Source of the DNA: Rahnella aceris
GTDB lineage: Bacteria > Pseudomonadota > Gammaproteobacteria > Enterobacterales > Enterobacteriaceae
DNA: 64,000 nt
Assembly (NCBI RefSeq): GCF_011684115.1
Contig: NZ_JAADJV010000001.1
Coordinates: 1,736,001 to 1,800,000 of the forward strand
Reading direction: 5' to 3'
Notes under the pieces: model-generated
Told to the model about the DNA's origin: nothing
Databases searched by the model: none
Seen by the model: the letters and a program-made list of their open reading frames with translations, nothing else
Part shown: positions 1 to 10,183 of the stretch, in pieces
How positions within the stretch are numbered: the stretch's first letter is position 1
How the letters are laid out: each line of letters starts with the position of its first letter
Translations under genes and position numbers: made by a program

Positions 1-610
1 CTTCGGCGGTTTGCAGGGATTTAGTGGCATCGTTATAACCGTATTGCGTGGTCACGATTTCCCAGCCCGGATGCTCTTTGGCGATTTTGGCTTTCGCCTC
101 TTTCACCCACTGATTCTGATCCGTCACTGTCGGGCTGGAATAGAAGAACGCCACTTTCGCTTTCTCTTTTTTCACCTGGCTGGAGGTCATCTCAACCAGC
201 ATCGAACCCAGTTGTTGTGGTGTGCCCTGATTGATGTAAATCGAGCGGCATTCCGGTTTGGTATCGGAATCCCAGGTCAGCACTTTCACGCCGCGTTGCA
301 TCGCGCGTTTAAGCGCCGGACACAGGCCGTCGGGTGATACCGCCGCCACCACAATCGCGTTGTATCCCTGATTGACGAAGTTGTTGATCATCTGCACCTG
401 ACCGGAAACGCTCGGCTCGGTCGGACCGTCGTAGGTCACGTCCGCGCCCAGCGCTTTACCGGCGGCCATTGCGCCGTTGCCGCCGCTGGTGAAATAACCG
501 ACGCCCACCAGTTTTGGGATAAAGGCGATACGTTCAGCCGCCTGTGCGCTCAGACACGCGAGGCTCACGGCACTGGCAATTAACAAGATTTTCATTGTGT
601 TGGCTTTCAT
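1..610 (-). CDS. lsrB: LsrB, autoinducer-2 ABC transporter substrate-binding protein (3' end cut by window edge)
   Basis: Periplasmic binding protein that delivers autoinducer-2 to the LsrACD importer. About 203 N-terminal residues are visible. They begin with a signal peptide ending near LACLSAQA, followed by mature sequence starting [16 protein letters not shown], typical of the sugar-binding type 1 periplasmic family. The motif [12 protein letters not shown] and the segment [18 protein letters not shown] are characteristic of LsrB. The frame stays open to base 2, so the C-terminus lies outside the window. Two adjacent ATG codons (613 and 610) are possible starts; a GGGG stretch fits 610 better. 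It lies 13 bp after lsrD as the next gene of the lsrACDB operon. Confidence 0.93.
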   Translation of the reverse strand, partial: MKANTMKILLIASAVSLACLSAQAAERIAFIPKLVGVGYFTSGGNGAMAAGKALGADVTYDGPTEPSVSGQVQMINNFVNQGYNAIVVAAVSPDGLCPALKRAMQRGVKVLTWDSDTKPECRSIYINQGTPQQLGSMLVEMTSSQVKKEKAKVAFFYSSPTVTDQNQWVKEAKAKIAKEHPGWEIVTTQYGYNDATKSLQTAE

Positions 611-623
611 CATTAACCCCGGC

Positions 624-1649
624 TTATTGAGAAGACGTCAAGGAAGGAGAAGGCGCAGACCCGCGCCGGCAATAGCGCTGGAAAACACTGCGGATAAGAC
701 CACGGTTGAGGCTGGCAGAGCGGCCAATCACCACCAGGATCAGCAGCGCGCCGGACAGCGCACTGGAAACCTGACTGGAGACGCCAACCATCTGCAAACC
801 CTGCTGGAGATACCCGATCAGCAGTGTCGCCAGCGCTGTGCCGAGAATGGAACCTGAACCGCCGTAGATATTGGCACCGCCCAGCACGACCGCGGTGATA
901 GCGGGCATCAGCAGCGCATTACCGAGATCAGAACGCGCCGAGCCGAAATACGAAGTCATCAGAATGGCGGCCACGGCCGACGCCAGCCCGGTCATGCCGT
1001 AGAGAGCAAACACCGTGCGGCTGACCGGCAATGCGCCATAACGCGCCACTCGGGCATTCTGACCGATGAGGAAGACGTTGCGACCGGTGCGACTGCGGTG
1101 CATCAGCAGCCAGAAAAACAGTGTCGCCAGCAGGAAGATCACCAGCGGCATGGGCAGGCCCAGCACAATCTGATTGGCAAAGTTGGTGAACGCATCGGGG
1201 AAATTACCGATACCCTCAAAACCCGTCGCGCCCGCCAGCCCGGAAAGCAGTAAGGCGCTGCCGCCGAACAGGTAGAGCGTCCCCAGTGTGATGACCAGCG
1301 GATTCACGCCGGTATAAAGAATCAGCGCCGCATTGAGCAAACCACAGGCCGCGCCCAGTGCCAGCGTAAGCATAATGGCCAGTGCCAGCGGCACACCGGC
1401 CTGACACAGTACACCGAGCGCGATGGCGCACAGTCCGATGGTGGAACCAAAGGAAATGTCGATACCGCCGCTGACAATCACCAGTGTCAGTGGTAACGCC
1501 ACAATCCCGATGGTGATGAAATCACTGGTGCTGAACAGCAGCGTACTGGCGTCCAGCATGCGCGGATTGGCGAAACCGAACAGTAAGATTTCGATGACCA
1601 GCAACGCCAGCAGCGCGATTTCCCAGCCATATTGTTGGAGTTTGTTCAT
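624..1649 (-). CDS. lsrD: LsrD, autoinducer-2 ABC transporter permease
   Basis: One of the two inner-membrane permeases of the AI-2 importer. It is a hydrophobic protein of 341 residues with about ten membrane segments and the family motif [20 protein letters not shown] near the N-terminus. The conserved permease segment [20 protein letters not shown] follows around residue 245. The reading frame could also open at a GTG at 1652. ATG at 1649 is preferred because it overlaps the lsrC stop as TGATG, the usual arrangement for translational coupling. Gene order lsrA-lsrC-lsrD-lsrB matches E. coli. Confidence 0.93.
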   Translation of the reverse strand: MNKLQQYGWEIALLALLVIEILLFGFANPRMLDASTLLFSTSDFITIGIVALPLTLVIVSGGIDISFGSTIGLCAIALGVLCQAGVPLALAIMLTLALGAACGLLNAALILYTGVNPLVITLGTLYLFGGSALLLSGLAGATGFEGIGNFPDAFTNFANQIVLGLPMPLVIFLLATLFFWLLMHRSRTGRNVFLIGQNARVARYGALPVSRTVFALYGMTGLASAVAAILMTSYFGSARSDLGNALLMPAITAVVLGGANIYGGSGSILGTALATLLIGYLQQGLQMVGVSSQVSSALSGALLILVVIGRSASLNRGLIRSVFQRYCRRGSAPSPSLTSSQ

Positions 1650-2725
1650 CACACTACCCCGCTCTTTTTGCCGGTACTTAGCCGGCGGCTTGTATTTTTC
1701 GGTTGCTGAGATTTGCGTTCAACGGGTTTCTTCTGAGGCGGTGGCGTGGCCGCCAGAAAGCGTGAATACTTCTGCCGCCGCAAGTTTTTCTCCAGCGCCT
1801 GCCGCAATCTGCCGTCAAATACCAGCACCGCCAGCAGCACCAGCCCGGCGATAAAATCGTTCCACCACGCCGGAAGGCGTAACAGCACCAGCACGCTGTC
1901 AATTTGGGTCAGGAAATACGCGCCGAGCACCGCACCGAGAATGGAGCCGGTGCCGCCGAGCAGGCTGATGCCGCCCAGCACGCAGGCGGCGATGGCTTTC
2001 ATCTCCAGCCCGCTGCCGGTCTGATTGGGCACGAAGCCGATTTGTGAAGCGAAGACAATTCCGGCAATGGCGGCCATCATGCCGTTAATGCCAAATGCCA
2101 GAATGCGTACCCGGTTGACGGCCACGCCAAGTTGTCTGGCACCCTGTAAGTTGTCGCCGACAGCGTAGAAACTGCGGCCAAACGCCGTGCGACCCAGCAT
2201 CCAGAACATCGCAGCCAGCAAGACAATCACCAGCCAGCCGAGCGGGGAGACATTGAGGAAAACCGGTTCTGACAGAGATTTCAGCCCGGCCGGTAAGCCT
2301 TCAATCCATTTGCCGCCAGTCATCAGCAGCATCAGCCCGCGGTATAACCCCAGCGTACCGAGCGTGGCGACAATCGCCGGAATACGCAGCCAGGCGACCA
2401 GTACACCGTTAAATATTCCGGCCAGTAAACCGGTGCCGAGAGTCAGCAGACAGGCCAGCGGCAGGTTCATGCCGCCGTTGAGCAAAACCCCCAGCGTCAC
2501 GGCGCACAGGCCGGTAACGGAACCGACCGACACGTCGATGTTGCGGGTCAGCATCACCACGGTGGCCCCCATCGCCAGCAACATCAGGATCTGCGCGCTG
2601 CCAAAAATCATGCTCAGTGTCTGAAAGCTGAACGACTGCCGGTCCATCGCACCGAGCAAGGCAAACAGCGCAATAATCGCCATCAGCGCGGTCAGTTCAC
2701 GATTGTTTTGTATCCGCTTTAGCAT
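1649..2725 (-). CDS. lsrC: LsrC, autoinducer-2 ABC transporter permease
   Basis: Second permease of the AI-2 importer, 358 residues, with multiple membrane helices. It has the family segments [18 protein letters not shown] and [20 protein letters not shown] that face the ATPase subunit. A clear GGAGG ribosome-binding site precedes the ATG, inside the end of lsrA (7-bp overlap). The C-terminus carries a hydrophilic, strongly basic tail after about residue 310 (RRQKYSRF, then [12 protein letters not shown] and STGKKSG). This tail makes it somewhat longer than the E. coli protein as I remember it; its role is unknown. Confidence 0.92.
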   Translation of the reverse strand: MLKRIQNNRELTALMAIIALFALLGAMDRQSFSFQTLSMIFGSAQILMLLAMGATVVMLTRNIDVSVGSVTGLCAVTLGVLLNGGMNLPLACLLTLGTGLLAGIFNGVLVAWLRIPAIVATLGTLGLYRGLMLLMTGGKWIEGLPAGLKSLSEPVFLNVSPLGWLVIVLLAAMFWMLGRTAFGRSFYAVGDNLQGARQLGVAVNRVRILAFGINGMMAAIAGIVFASQIGFVPNQTGSGLEMKAIAACVLGGISLLGGTGSILGAVLGAYFLTQIDSVLVLLRLPAWWNDFIAGLVLLAVLVFDGRLRQALEKNLRRQKYSRFLAATPPPQKKPVERKSQQPKNTSRRLSTGKKSGVV

Positions 2726-4281
2726 GAGGTTCCTCCGGTGGCGGGGGTTTTGGCATGATTACCAAACGCGATATGCATAATGTTGCTGACGTTGATGTCG
2801 CTGCCCTGCAATTCGCCGCTCATTTCCCCCTGATGCATAACGAATACCCGATCCGCCAGTCCTTCAATTTCATCCAGATCAGATGAAATCAGGATCACCG
2901 CCACGTTCTGTTGCACCACTTCGCGCAGCAACTGGTAAATGTCAGCGCGCGCGGACACATCCACGCCGCGCGTAGGTTCATCGACAATCAGCACCGCGGG
3001 CTGTGCCTCAAGGCATTTGGCGATCAACAGTTTTTGCTGATTACCGCCGGAAAGTGTGCGGGCAGTTTGTGACCCGTCGCGGTATTTAATGCCGAGCGCA
3101 CGGTGATAGCGTTCGAGCACCGCCGCTTCGCGTTTGATGTTCAGCCACCAGCCCTGACGGTTGAAGGTGAGTGAGGTGGTGTTCCAGCTCAGCGGCGCGT
3201 CGAGATACAGGCCGGATGCCTGCCGGTCTTCCGGCAAATACACCAGCCCTTTTTTCAGCCGCTGTAAGGTCGTCAGGCCGCTGATGTCTTGTTGCTGCAA
3301 AAGCACCTGACCACGTCGGGCGTCGCGCAGGCCATACAGGGTTTCTGCCAGTTCGGTGCGCCCTGCCCCCACCACGCCTGCCAGCCCGACGATTTCCCCG
3401 GCGCGGGCGCTGAATGAAATATTAATAAAGCCCTCACCGGTCAGGTTTTGCACCTGCAAGACCGGTTCGCTGCCTGCCGGGTTGCGTCGTGTGCCGGGTA
3501 AATCCAGCCACAACTTTTGCTCTGCGGGCAGCGCGGTGTCCTGGGAATGCGGGGTGATAGCGCGGATCAGCGCATCGTTATCCAGTTCGGCGAGCCTGCC
3601 GCTGAGCGCAATTTTGCCATCACGCATCACACTGACCCGGTCGGCAATCGCACGTATTTCCGGCAGTTTGTGCGAGATGAATACCACCCCGACGCCCTGC
3701 CCGGTGAGATGACGGACTTGTGTAAACAGGCGGGCGGATTCCGCCGGTGTCAGCGAGGCGGTTGGTTCATCAAGGATCAGCAGCCGCGCATCGCGCATCA
3801 GCCCGCGCAGGATTTCCACCAGTTGCTGATCGGCCACTTCCAGGGTTCCGGCCAGGGCACCCAGCGGTAAATTGCACCCCAGATCAGCCAGCGTTTGCTG
3901 CAATTTTTTTTCGCCGGCCTGATGTGCAGGCAGGCGGAACAGGATGTTTTCGCGCACGGTCAGGCTGGGAAACAGCATCGGCTCCTGCGGTACCAGATAA
4001 ATCCCCGCCTGATGCGCTTTTGCTGGTGACAGCGCCAGTAAAGGCTCGCCGCCGAGCAGTAACGTGCCACTGTCGGCTATTTCGACACCGGCAATGATTT
4101 TCATCAGTGTCGATTTACCCGCTCCATTGCCGCCAAGCAGCGCGTGGACTTCTCCGCATTGCAGGCTGAAATCGATGTCTTTCAGCACCGCCACGCCGGA
4201 AAAGCTTTTACTGACACCGCTGACCTGCAACAGCAGATCCATGGTTTGCAGGTCTGCTGATAACTGTTTGCTGCTCTGCAT
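2719..4281 (-). CDS. lsrA: LsrA, autoinducer-2 ABC transporter ATP-binding protein
   Basis: Tandem-domain ATPase that powers AI-2 uptake. Domain 1 has a Walker A motif GGNGAGKST at about residues 50-58 and a Walker [12 protein letters not shown]. Domain 2 has a degenerate P-loop (GVVGAGRTE), the signature LSGGNQQK and Walker [14 protein letters not shown]. This pattern is typical of monosaccharide-type ABC ATPases. The frame is open to 4329, but ATG 4281 gives 520 residues, aligns with the E. coli N-terminus and has AGAGG seven bases upstream. First gene of lsrACDB, divergent from lsrR. Confidence 0.94.
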   Translation of the reverse strand: MQSSKQLSADLQTMDLLLQVSGVSKSFSGVAVLKDIDFSLQCGEVHALLGGNGAGKSTLMKIIAGVEIADSGTLLLGGEPLLALSPAKAHQAGIYLVPQEPMLFPSLTVRENILFRLPAHQAGEKKLQQTLADLGCNLPLGALAGTLEVADQQLVEILRGLMRDARLLILDEPTASLTPAESARLFTQVRHLTGQGVGVVFISHKLPEIRAIADRVSVMRDGKIALSGRLAELDNDALIRAITPHSQDTALPAEQKLWLDLPGTRRNPAGSEPVLQVQNLTGEGFINISFSARAGEIVGLAGVVGAGRTELAETLYGLRDARRGQVLLQQQDISGLTTLQRLKKGLVYLPEDRQASGLYLDAPLSWNTTSLTFNRQGWWLNIKREAAVLERYHRALGIKYRDGSQTARTLSGGNQQKLLIAKCLEAQPAVLIVDEPTRGVDVSARADIYQLLREVVQQNVAVILISSDLDEIEGLADRVFVMHQGEMSGELQGSDINVSNIMHIAFGNHAKTPATGGTSC

Positions 4282-4512
4282 ACACCGGCCTCTGGCTTGA
4301 TACATTAATTGAACAAATGTATTTATCATTTAACATTGTTCATAAAACTAGACCGAGGTGGCAGGGAAAACTTTTGTGCTGATCACAGTTTGTTCAACTC
4401 ATATACTCTGCGTTATGATTCAGGCAGTAATCATTTGAAATTTGCAAAACACATCACAGTTAACAACATTTTGTTAACGAACAATTGATCTACATTTTGA
4501 TAAGTGTTCACT
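4282..4512. promoter_or_regulatory. lsrA-lsrR divergent control region with candidate LsrR operators
   Basis: AT-rich region between two divergent transcripts. It contains TGAACA or its complement TGTTCA at 4310-4315, 4337-4342, 4391-4396 and 4505-4510. TGAACAA (4310) and TTGTTCA (4336) form an inverted pair. It also has a perfect inverted repeat GTTAACAA-catt-TTGTTAAC at 4459-4478, followed by the related CGAACA at 4479. In E. coli this intergenic region is bound by LsrR and CRP. Assigning these elements to LsrR is inference; I found no well-spaced CRP site. Confidence 0.55.
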
Positions 4513-5487
4513 ATGAATGAGAAGACAACGCTTTCCGATTTGACTAACCATCCGGAATTCAGCATGGGCGAAGAGGAACTGCTGGCGCGCACCGCGTGGT
4601 TCTATTACCACGACGGCCTGACCCAGAATGAAATTGGTGAACGGCTTGGTTTGACGCGGCTGAAAGTGTCACGCCTGCTGGAAAAAGGCCGGCAGTCAGG
4701 AGTGATCCGCGTACAAATTAACTCGCGTTTTGAGGGCTGTTTGACGCTGGAAAATACCCTGCTCGAACGCTTTGGTTTACAGCAGATCCGCGTGCTGCCA
4801 CAACTGGCCGACGGCTCGCTGAGCACACGGCTGGGGGTCGGCGCAGCACACATGCTGATGACATTGCTCAGGCCGGAACAACTGCTGGCTGTGGGTTTTG
4901 GCGAAACGGCGATGAGTACGTTGCAACATCTGAGCGGATTCATCTCCTCACAACAAATCCGCATGGTCACGCTTTCCGGCGGCGTCGGGCCCTATATGAC
5001 CGGGATTGGTCAGCTTGATGCAGCCTGCGGAGTGAGCATTATTCCGGCTCCGCTGCGGGCGTCATCAGCCAGCGTAGCGGCTATTTTCCGTCAGGAACGT
5101 AATGTACACGATGTCATGCTGGCCGCCTGCGCGGCAGATATTGCGGTCGTCGGCATTGGCTCGCTGAACCAGAAACAGGACGCGACTATTTTGCGTTCCG
5201 GTTATATCAGCGAAGGTGAGCAGTTGTTGTTTGGCCGCAAAGGCGCAGTCGGCGACATTCTCGGTTTCTTTATGCAGCGCAACGGCGAGCTGGCAGAAAA
5301 CATGGCAATCCACGATGAACTGATTGCCGTCGCGCCGGACGAACTGGCCAGCATTCCGACCGTGTTAGGCGTCGCAGGTGGGGTCGAGAAAGCTGAAGCC
5401 ATCGTCGCGGCGCTGAAAGGCAGACGAATTAATGCACTGGTAACTGAAGAGAGCACAGCAAGAGCCATGCTGGCGCTGCTCGACTGA
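4513..5487 (+). CDS. lsrR: LsrR, transcriptional repressor of the lsr regulon
   Basis: SorC/DeoR-like regulator of 324 residues that represses lsr genes until phospho-AI-2 binds. An N-terminal helix-turn-helix is visible ([20 protein letters not shown], about residues 35-54). A sugar-binding domain follows with [30 protein letters not shown] and [20 protein letters not shown], as in E. coli LsrR. A GTG at 4504 would add three residues. ATG 4513 is preferred by similarity, though neither start has a strong Shine-Dalgarno sequence. lsrK follows after 70 bp on the same strand. Confidence 0.93.
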   Translation: MNEKTTLSDLTNHPEFSMGEEELLARTAWFYYHDGLTQNEIGERLGLTRLKVSRLLEKGRQSGVIRVQINSRFEGCLTLENTLLERFGLQQIRVLPQLADGSLSTRLGVGAAHMLMTLLRPEQLLAVGFGETAMSTLQHLSGFISSQQIRMVTLSGGVGPYMTGIGQLDAACGVSIIPAPLRASSASVAAIFRQERNVHDVMLAACAADIAVVGIGSLNQKQDATILRSGYISEGEQLLFGRKGAVGDILGFFMQRNGELAENMAIHDELIAVAPDELASIPTVLGVAGGVEKAEAIVAALKGRRINALVTEESTARAMLALLD

Positions 5488-5557
5488 CCCGCAGGGTGTA
5501 AGGGGCGTGGCGGTCAGGTATACGGTGCCCGATAAACTGGCACGAGAGAACATTGTG

Positions 5558-7150
5558 ATGACCTCTACCCTGAACTCTGACCACGATCGCAACTATCTGA
5601 TGGCGCTGGATGCTGGTACCGGCAGTATCCGCGCGGTGATTTTCAATCTCGAAGGCGAGCAGATAGCCGCCGGACAGGCCGAATGGATCCATCTGGCGGT
5701 GCCGGATGTGCCCGGTTCAATGGAATTTGATCTGCAAAAAAACTGGCAACTGGCCTGTCAGTGTATTCGTCAGGCATTGCAGGAAGCACATCTCCCCGCT
5801 TCTGCGATCCGCGCAGTGGCGGCCTGTTCCATGCGCGAAGGGATCGTGCTGTACGACAAATCCGGCGAACCTGTCTGGGCCTGCGCCAACGTCGATGCCC
5901 GCGCCAGCCGTGAAGTTTCCGAATTAAAAGAGATCCACGATTTCGAATTTGAACGCGAAGTCTATGAATGCTCCGGTCAGACACTGGCCCTCAGCGCCAT
6001 GCCGCGCCTGTTATGGCTGGCCCATCACCGCCCCGATATTTACCGTCAGGCTGCCACTATTACCATGATCAGCGACTGGCTGGCCTACATGCTCAGCGGC
6101 GAACTGGCGGTGGATCCGTCCAACGCCGGTACCACCGGCATGCTGGATTTAGCCACCCGCAACTGGCGACCTGAGTTGCTGGATATGGCAGGGCTGCGCG
6201 CCGATATACTTTCTCCGGTGGCTGAAACGGGTACACGCCTCGGTTATGTCACGGCCAGCGCGGCCGATGCCTGTGGACTGAAAGCCGGAACGCCGGTCGG
6301 CATGGGTGGCGGCGACGCGCAACTTGGCACGCTCGGCCTGGGTCTGGTGCGTCCCGGCCAGACCGCCGTCCTTGGCGGCACATTCTGGCAGCAAATCGTC
6401 AACCTGCCGGAAGCGGTCACCGACCCCGAAATGAATATCCGCGTCAATCCGCACGTCATCCCCGGTATGGCACAGGCCGAATCCATCAGTTTCTTTACCG
6501 GACTGACCATGCGCTGGTTCCGTGACGCATTCTGTACCGAAGAGAAAACCATGGCGCAGCGTCTTGGCGTGGATGCTTACAGCTTGCTGGAAGACATGGC
6601 CGCCCGCGTGCCTGTGGGGGCCTGGGGCGTCACGCCGGTATTCTCGGATGCGATGCATTTCAAGAACTGGTATCACGCCGCCCCGTCGTTCATCAATCTG
6701 TCCATCGACCCGGAAAAATGCAACAAACCGGTGCTGTTCCGCGCGTTAGAAGAAAACGCCGCCATCGTATCGGCGTGTAATCTGGATATGATCGCCCGAT
6801 TTTCCGGTGTACGCGCCAGGTCGCTGGTGTTCTCCGGCGGCGGTTCGAAGGGCAAATTATGGTGTCAGATTTTAAGTGATGTGACGGGTGTTCCGGTCAA
6901 TGTGCCGGTGGTCAAAGAAGCCACCGCGCTGGGCTGTGCGATTGCAGCGGGTGTCGCAGCAGGCGTGTATTCGTCGCTTGCAGACACCGGTGAAGCGCTG
7001 GTGCGCTGGGAACGGGAATATCAGCCGGATGTGGCGAACCACGCAAAATATCTGGTGCAGAAAGCCAACTGGCAGGAAGTGTATGCGGATCAACTGGGGC
7101 TGGTGGACCGGCAGCTAACGACGTCGATGTGGAAAGCGCCAGGACTGTGA
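5558..7150 (+). CDS. lsrK: LsrK, autoinducer-2 kinase
   Basis: FGGY-family carbohydrate kinase that phosphorylates imported AI-2, trapping it in the cytoplasm and making the LsrR inducer. The N-terminal phosphate-binding motif [17 protein letters not shown] and the C-terminal [14 protein letters not shown] and [13 protein letters not shown] segments are the kinase fold signatures. ATG 5558 gives 530 residues, the length of E. coli LsrK, and has GAGAG nine bases upstream. An upstream GTG (5507) lies only one base after its purine run, so it was not chosen. Cotranscription with lsrR is likely. Confidence 0.95.
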   Translation: MTSTLNSDHDRNYLMALDAGTGSIRAVIFNLEGEQIAAGQAEWIHLAVPDVPGSMEFDLQKNWQLACQCIRQALQEAHLPASAIRAVAACSMREGIVLYDKSGEPVWACANVDARASREVSELKEIHDFEFEREVYECSGQTLALSAMPRLLWLAHHRPDIYRQAATITMISDWLAYMLSGELAVDPSNAGTTGMLDLATRNWRPELLDMAGLRADILSPVAETGTRLGYVTASAADACGLKAGTPVGMGGGDAQLGTLGLGLVRPGQTAVLGGTFWQQIVNLPEAVTDPEMNIRVNPHVIPGMAQAESISFFTGLTMRWFRDAFCTEEKTMAQRLGVDAYSLLEDMAARVPVGAWGVTPVFSDAMHFKNWYHAAPSFINLSIDPEKCNKPVLFRALEENAAIVSACNLDMIARFSGVRARSLVFSGGGSKGKLWCQILSDVTGVPVNVPVVKEATALGCAIAAGVAAGVYSSLADTGEALVRWEREYQPDVANHAKYLVQKANWQEVYADQLGLVDRQLTTSMWKAPGL

Positions 7151-7167
7151 GGATAATTCCGGACTGC

Positions 7168-7191
7168 CTCCTCCCCTGCGAAGGGGAGGAG
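7168..7191. repeat. GC-rich perfect hairpin between lsrK and kdgT
   Basis: CTCCTCCCCT-gcga-AGGGGAGGAG forms a 10-bp perfect stem with a tetraloop between two convergent genes. No U-tract follows on either strand, so it is not a standard terminator. It resembles repetitive extragenic palindromes, which often sit after the 3' end of genes. Only one copy is seen in this window, so the repeat assignment is unproven. Confidence 0.5.
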
Positions 7192-7207
7192 TAATCCAAA
7201 TCTGGCG

Positions 7208-8206
7208 TTATTTGATACTCGCCATCGGCGGATCCATCGCCACTTTGCCTTTCACTGCTTTGTTCTTCACTCTTCTCGACCACATTGCGGTCAGGATCGG
7301 CACCAGAATTGAGGTGACGATAACCGAGGTAGCAACCAGCGCGGTTGCAGCCGGGGCAATCGGTTTGAACTGCGGCACCATTTCAGCAATCAGGACCGGC
7401 GTTGCCACCGCGGCCCCCGCAGAACTGGAGGCAGCGAGACCAGCGGTACCATCGCCGCCTCCGATGAATTTGTCGGCGAGGATCAGCGGAATACCGGTGA
7501 TGACGATAACCGACATCCCCAGCAACACACCTAACAGACCGGTTTGTGCGATGACGTTCAGGTTGATGGTGTTACCGAGTGCGAAGGCGAAGAACGGGAT
7601 CAGGGTTTGTACCGCTTTGCTGAAGAATTCGCGCAGTTCCGGGTCGAGATTGCCCAGGCTGAAACCGACCAGGAACGGCAACACGGCGCCAACGAAGACG
7701 TGCGGTTCAAAAGACGCGATGCCTGCCGTGCCGAGGATCACCATAGTCATCAGCGGGCCGGATTCCAGAGACATCAGCACAAATGCGCCCGCTTCTTCTT
7801 TCGTGCCGTATTGCTGCATTACCGAGGCATACAGGCCGCCGTTGGTCATGTCCATTGCAGCCACCAGTGCCAGCACGGAAAGTCCGGCGAAGAAGCCGAA
7901 TTCCACACCATTTTCCGGCATGAACCGTGATGCTATCGCCGCCACAATCCACGCCACCGCGATTTTGGTGACCACCAACGTGCCGGATTTACGCAACACC
8001 GTGCCGGTCGCGCTGAGTTTGATGGAGGCTCCCATGCAGAAGAACCACACCGCCAGAATAGGTACAGTGCCGGTCATCAGCCCGTTGGTGAAGGAACCAA
8101 AATATTTGCCCGAATCAGGCGCGAAGGTATGGCACAGCGCACCAATGAAGAGAGGCACCAACATCATCCCGCCGGGGATTTTTTCTATCGCTCGTTTAAT
8201 GTGCAT
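7208..8206 (-). CDS. kdgT: KdgT, 2-keto-3-deoxygluconate permease
   Basis: Inner-membrane proton symporter of the KdgT family that imports 2-keto-3-deoxygluconate, a pectin and hexuronate breakdown product. The protein has 332 residues and about ten hydrophobic segments. It has the near-invariant stretches [36 protein letters not shown] and [16 protein letters not shown], matching E. coli KdgT almost along its length. ATG 8206 is chosen over GTG 8215 because AGG lies at the right distance from it. A KdgR-like box lies about 95 bp upstream. It stands alone, without kduI, kduD or kdgK nearby. Confidence 0.95.
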   Translation of the reverse strand: MHIKRAIEKIPGGMMLVPLFIGALCHTFAPDSGKYFGSFTNGLMTGTVPILAVWFFCMGASIKLSATGTVLRKSGTLVVTKIAVAWIVAAIASRFMPENGVEFGFFAGLSVLALVAAMDMTNGGLYASVMQQYGTKEEAGAFVLMSLESGPLMTMVILGTAGIASFEPHVFVGAVLPFLVGFSLGNLDPELREFFSKAVQTLIPFFAFALGNTINLNVIAQTGLLGVLLGMSVIVITGIPLILADKFIGGGDGTAGLAASSSAGAAVATPVLIAEMVPQFKPIAPAATALVATSVIVTSILVPILTAMWSRRVKNKAVKGKVAMDPPMASIK

Positions 8207-8276
8207 AATTTTCACCTGATTTAAAAGTCACGGACTACCTGATGCCGCTACGTTATCCATTTCTCAGGGTGATAAA

Positions 8277-8313
8277 AGTGATTCAACTCATAAATTGAAA
8301 CGATGTTTCTATT
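8277..8313. promoter_or_regulatory. KdgR-like operator and adjoining CRP-like site upstream of kdgT
   Basis: AATTGAAACGATGTTTCTATT at 8293-8313 (printed here in full, 21 positions counting both ends is avoided by its core GAAAC-gat-GTTTC at 8297-8309) closely fits the KdgR operator, a repressor site of pectin-degradation genes. Immediately beside it, AGTGA-N6-TCATA at 8277-8292 resembles a CRP half-pair. KDG-responsive repression plus catabolite activation of kdgT is an inference from these sites and from the known kdgT regulon. Confidence 0.65.
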
Positions 8314-8406
8314 TTTTAGATCGGTAGTTTTAATAATTTACTCCGTCAATATTTAATTTCGGAGAGAAATCACATTTTCGAATTATTTGTACGAAAATAC
8401 TTAACA

Positions 8407-8446
8407 CACAAAAACAAAAAAGCCCGCAACAGTTGCCTGTGCGGGC
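8407..8446 (-). terminator. Rho-independent terminator of fsaA
   Basis: Read on the minus strand, GCCCGCA and TGCGGGC (8422-8428 and 8440-8446) form a 7-bp stem. It is followed by a T-rich run (8407-8421). It lies 20 bp after the fsaA stop. Confidence 0.85.
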
Positions 8447-8465
8447 CGGGTATCACACAAAAATG

Positions 8466-9131
8466 TCAGCTCAGCGATAAAGTGCCGAACGCCTGACGCC
8501 AGTCAGTATCAAACTTTTCAATCGCCGCTTCGACGGCAGGTGTATTGAGTAACTGTTCGGCCACATCCACCGGTAAGGTGATTGACTGACATCCCGCCAG
8601 CAGGCAATCCATCGCCTGACGTGGGGTTCGGAAACTGGCGGCCAGCACCTTCGATTGCGGCGCGTGCAGGCTGAGCAAGGTCTGCAACTCTTTGACCATC
8701 GCGATGCCGTCACCGCCCTGTGCATCCAGACGGTTCACATAAGGCGCAACGTATTCCGCCCCCGCCAGTGCCGCCAGTAATCCCTGACCTGCGCCATACA
8801 CCGCCGTGCCCAGCGTCGGGATATTCATGCCCTTCAGCTTTTTAATGGCCGCCAGACCTTCACGGGTTACCGGCACTTTCACGACCAAACCGGACACCCG
8901 CTGCGTCAACAACAACGCTTCTGCAACCATTTGTTCGGCGTCGGCAGCAATCACCTGTGCGAACAATTTACCGTTACCCCCCAGCGCATCGCGCAAGGCA
9001 GGCAGCACTTCCCACAGCGATTTACCTTCTTTCGCCACGATGCTCGGATTCGTGGTGACCCCCTGCAACGGCAGGATGCGCGACAAACGTTTTACCGCAG
9101 TGACATCGGCAGTATCGAGATACAGCTCCAT
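8466..9131 (-). CDS. fsaA: Fructose-6-phosphate aldolase (FsaA/MipB type)
   Basis: Transaldolase-like class I aldolase that splits fructose 6-phosphate into dihydroxyacetone and glyceraldehyde 3-phosphate, or joins them. The protein has 221 residues and starts [10 protein letters not shown]. The Schiff-base lysine is K85 in [11 protein letters not shown], and GVTTNPSIV near residue 24 is the family signature. ATG 9131 has AGGGAG upstream; ORF codons further upstream are not supported. It is divergent from ybiY, as in the E. coli fsaA/ybiW/ybiY neighbourhood. The physiological substrate of this family in vivo is not settled. Confidence 0.93.
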   Translation of the reverse strand: MELYLDTADVTAVKRLSRILPLQGVTTNPSIVAKEGKSLWEVLPALRDALGGNGKLFAQVIAADAEQMVAEALLLTQRVSGLVVKVPVTREGLAAIKKLKGMNIPTLGTAVYGAGQGLLAALAGAEYVAPYVNRLDAQGGDGIAMVKELQTLLSLHAPQSKVLAASFRTPRQAMDCLLAGCQSITLPVDVAEQLLNTPAVEAAIEKFDTDWRQAFGTLSLS

Positions 9132-9200
9132 AACTTTCTCCCTGAAACTTGTGAGTGAATGCAAAGTTCAGAGAGTGTACGTCAGCAAGCAGAAGGTTTG

Positions 9201-9214
9201 TTGATCATCATCAA
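9201..9214. promoter_or_regulatory. Perfect FNR-type box between fsaA and ybiY
   Basis: TTGAT-CATC-ATCAA matches the FNR consensus TTGATNNNNATCAA at every fixed position. Its centre is about 71 bp upstream of the ybiY start and 76 bp upstream of the fsaA start. Activation of either gene under anaerobiosis is therefore possible. This is consistent with the oxygen-sensitive glycyl-radical enzyme encoded downstream. Confidence 0.72.
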
Positions 9215-9218
9215 AATC

Positions 9219-9234
9219 ACTTTCGAATGAAAGT
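9219..9234. promoter_or_regulatory. ACTTTC-GAAT-GAAAGT inverted repeat, candidate DeoR-family operator
   Basis: Perfect 6-bp inverted repeat with a 4-bp spacer, five bases from the FNR box; a related GCGAAAG follows at 9245-9251. CTTTC/GAAAG elements are common in operators of DeoR-family repressors. The DeoR-family gene yciT lies at the end of this gene set, so YciT is a plausible ligand, but this is inference. Confidence 0.35.
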
Positions 9235-9278
9235 TATTAAATTGCGAAAGAAGATTTTTAGCACCAGGGAGCGTCGAG

Positions 9279-10178
9279 ATGATTTTCAATGTGCAGCGTT
9301 ATTCCACACATGATGGCCCGGGGATCCGGACGGTGGTTTTTCTGAAAGGCTGTTCCCTGAGCTGTACCTGGTGCCAGAATCCGGAAAGTCGTTCGGCGGC
9401 GCCTGACGTGCTGTTCGATTCACGTTTATGCAGCGCAGGATGTCAGCACTGCGCAAAGACTTTTCCACATGCAGTCAGCATAGAACATGACCGCATCGGG
9501 ATTCGGCATGAACAATTTCAGGCAGAAGATCGCTGTCTGATCGAACAGGTTTGCCCCTCCGGCGCACTGAGTGTGTGTGGAAATGACGCGGATATTGACG
9601 CCCTGATGCAGCAAATCCTGCGGGATAAACCTTTTTATACCCGTACCGGCGGCGGTGTGACGCTTTCCGGCGGCGAACCTTTCCTGCAGCCACAAATTGC
9701 GCTGACACTGCTGCAACGTTGCCGTCACGAAGGGCTGCACACCGCCGTGGAAAGTTGTCTGCATGTGCCGTGGAAATACATTGAGCCTTCGCTGGGGGCG
9801 CTGGATTTATTGCTGGCGGATCTCAAGCATGTGGCCGATGAACCTTTCCGCCGATTGACCGGCGGTTCCGCCAAAAGAGTGAAGGATAATTTCCGTCGTC
9901 TGGCTGCGGCCGGACAAAAGCTCATCGTCCGTGTGCCGTTAATTCCTGATTTTAATGCTGACCGGGCATCCATCCGCCAGATCGTTGATTTTGCGGCGGA
10001 TGAAACCGGCTGCGAAGCCATTCACTTTTTGCCGTACCACACGCTGGGCATCAATAAGTATGTCCTGCTGGGGCAACCTTATCTGGCGCCACGCCAGCCG
10101 TTAAATGACCCTGACCTGCTGACGTTCGCTGAACAATACGCCGCAGAAAAAGGACTTTGTGCACAGTTAAGAGGATAA
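9279..10178 (+). CDS. ybiY: YbiY, glycyl-radical enzyme activating enzyme (radical SAM)
   Basis: Radical S-adenosylmethionine enzyme that installs the glycyl radical on its partner YbiW. The canonical cluster motif is C25-x3-C29-x2-C32 ([15 protein letters not shown]), after the family signature [12 protein letters not shown] cysteine-rich insert at about residues 50-110 ([24 protein letters not shown]) would bind extra iron-sulfur clusters, as in activases of dehydratase-type glycyl-radical enzymes. [15 protein letters not shown] is the SAM-binding segment. Start ATG 9279 has GGGAG upstream. It is separated from ybiW by 5 bp. Confidence 0.93.
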   Translation: MIFNVQRYSTHDGPGIRTVVFLKGCSLSCTWCQNPESRSAAPDVLFDSRLCSAGCQHCAKTFPHAVSIEHDRIGIRHEQFQAEDRCLIEQVCPSGALSVCGNDADIDALMQQILRDKPFYTRTGGGVTLSGGEPFLQPQIALTLLQRCRHEGLHTAVESCLHVPWKYIEPSLGALDLLLADLKHVADEPFRRLTGGSAKRVKDNFRRLAAAGQKLIVRVPLIPDFNADRASIRQIVDFAADETGCEAIHFLPYHTLGINKYVLLGQPYLAPRQPLNDPDLLTFAEQYAAEKGLCAQLRG

Positions 10179-10183
10179 GAAAA

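Noticed and set aside
4372-4390. TGTGCTGATCACA as a CRP site in the lsr promoter
   Set aside because: The half-sites are too close (13 bp overall instead of 16), so it does not fit the CRP consensus.
7212-8219. 335-codon rightward frame opposite kdgT
   Set aside because: It is the antisense shadow of a clearly conserved permease gene; the product has no family resemblance.
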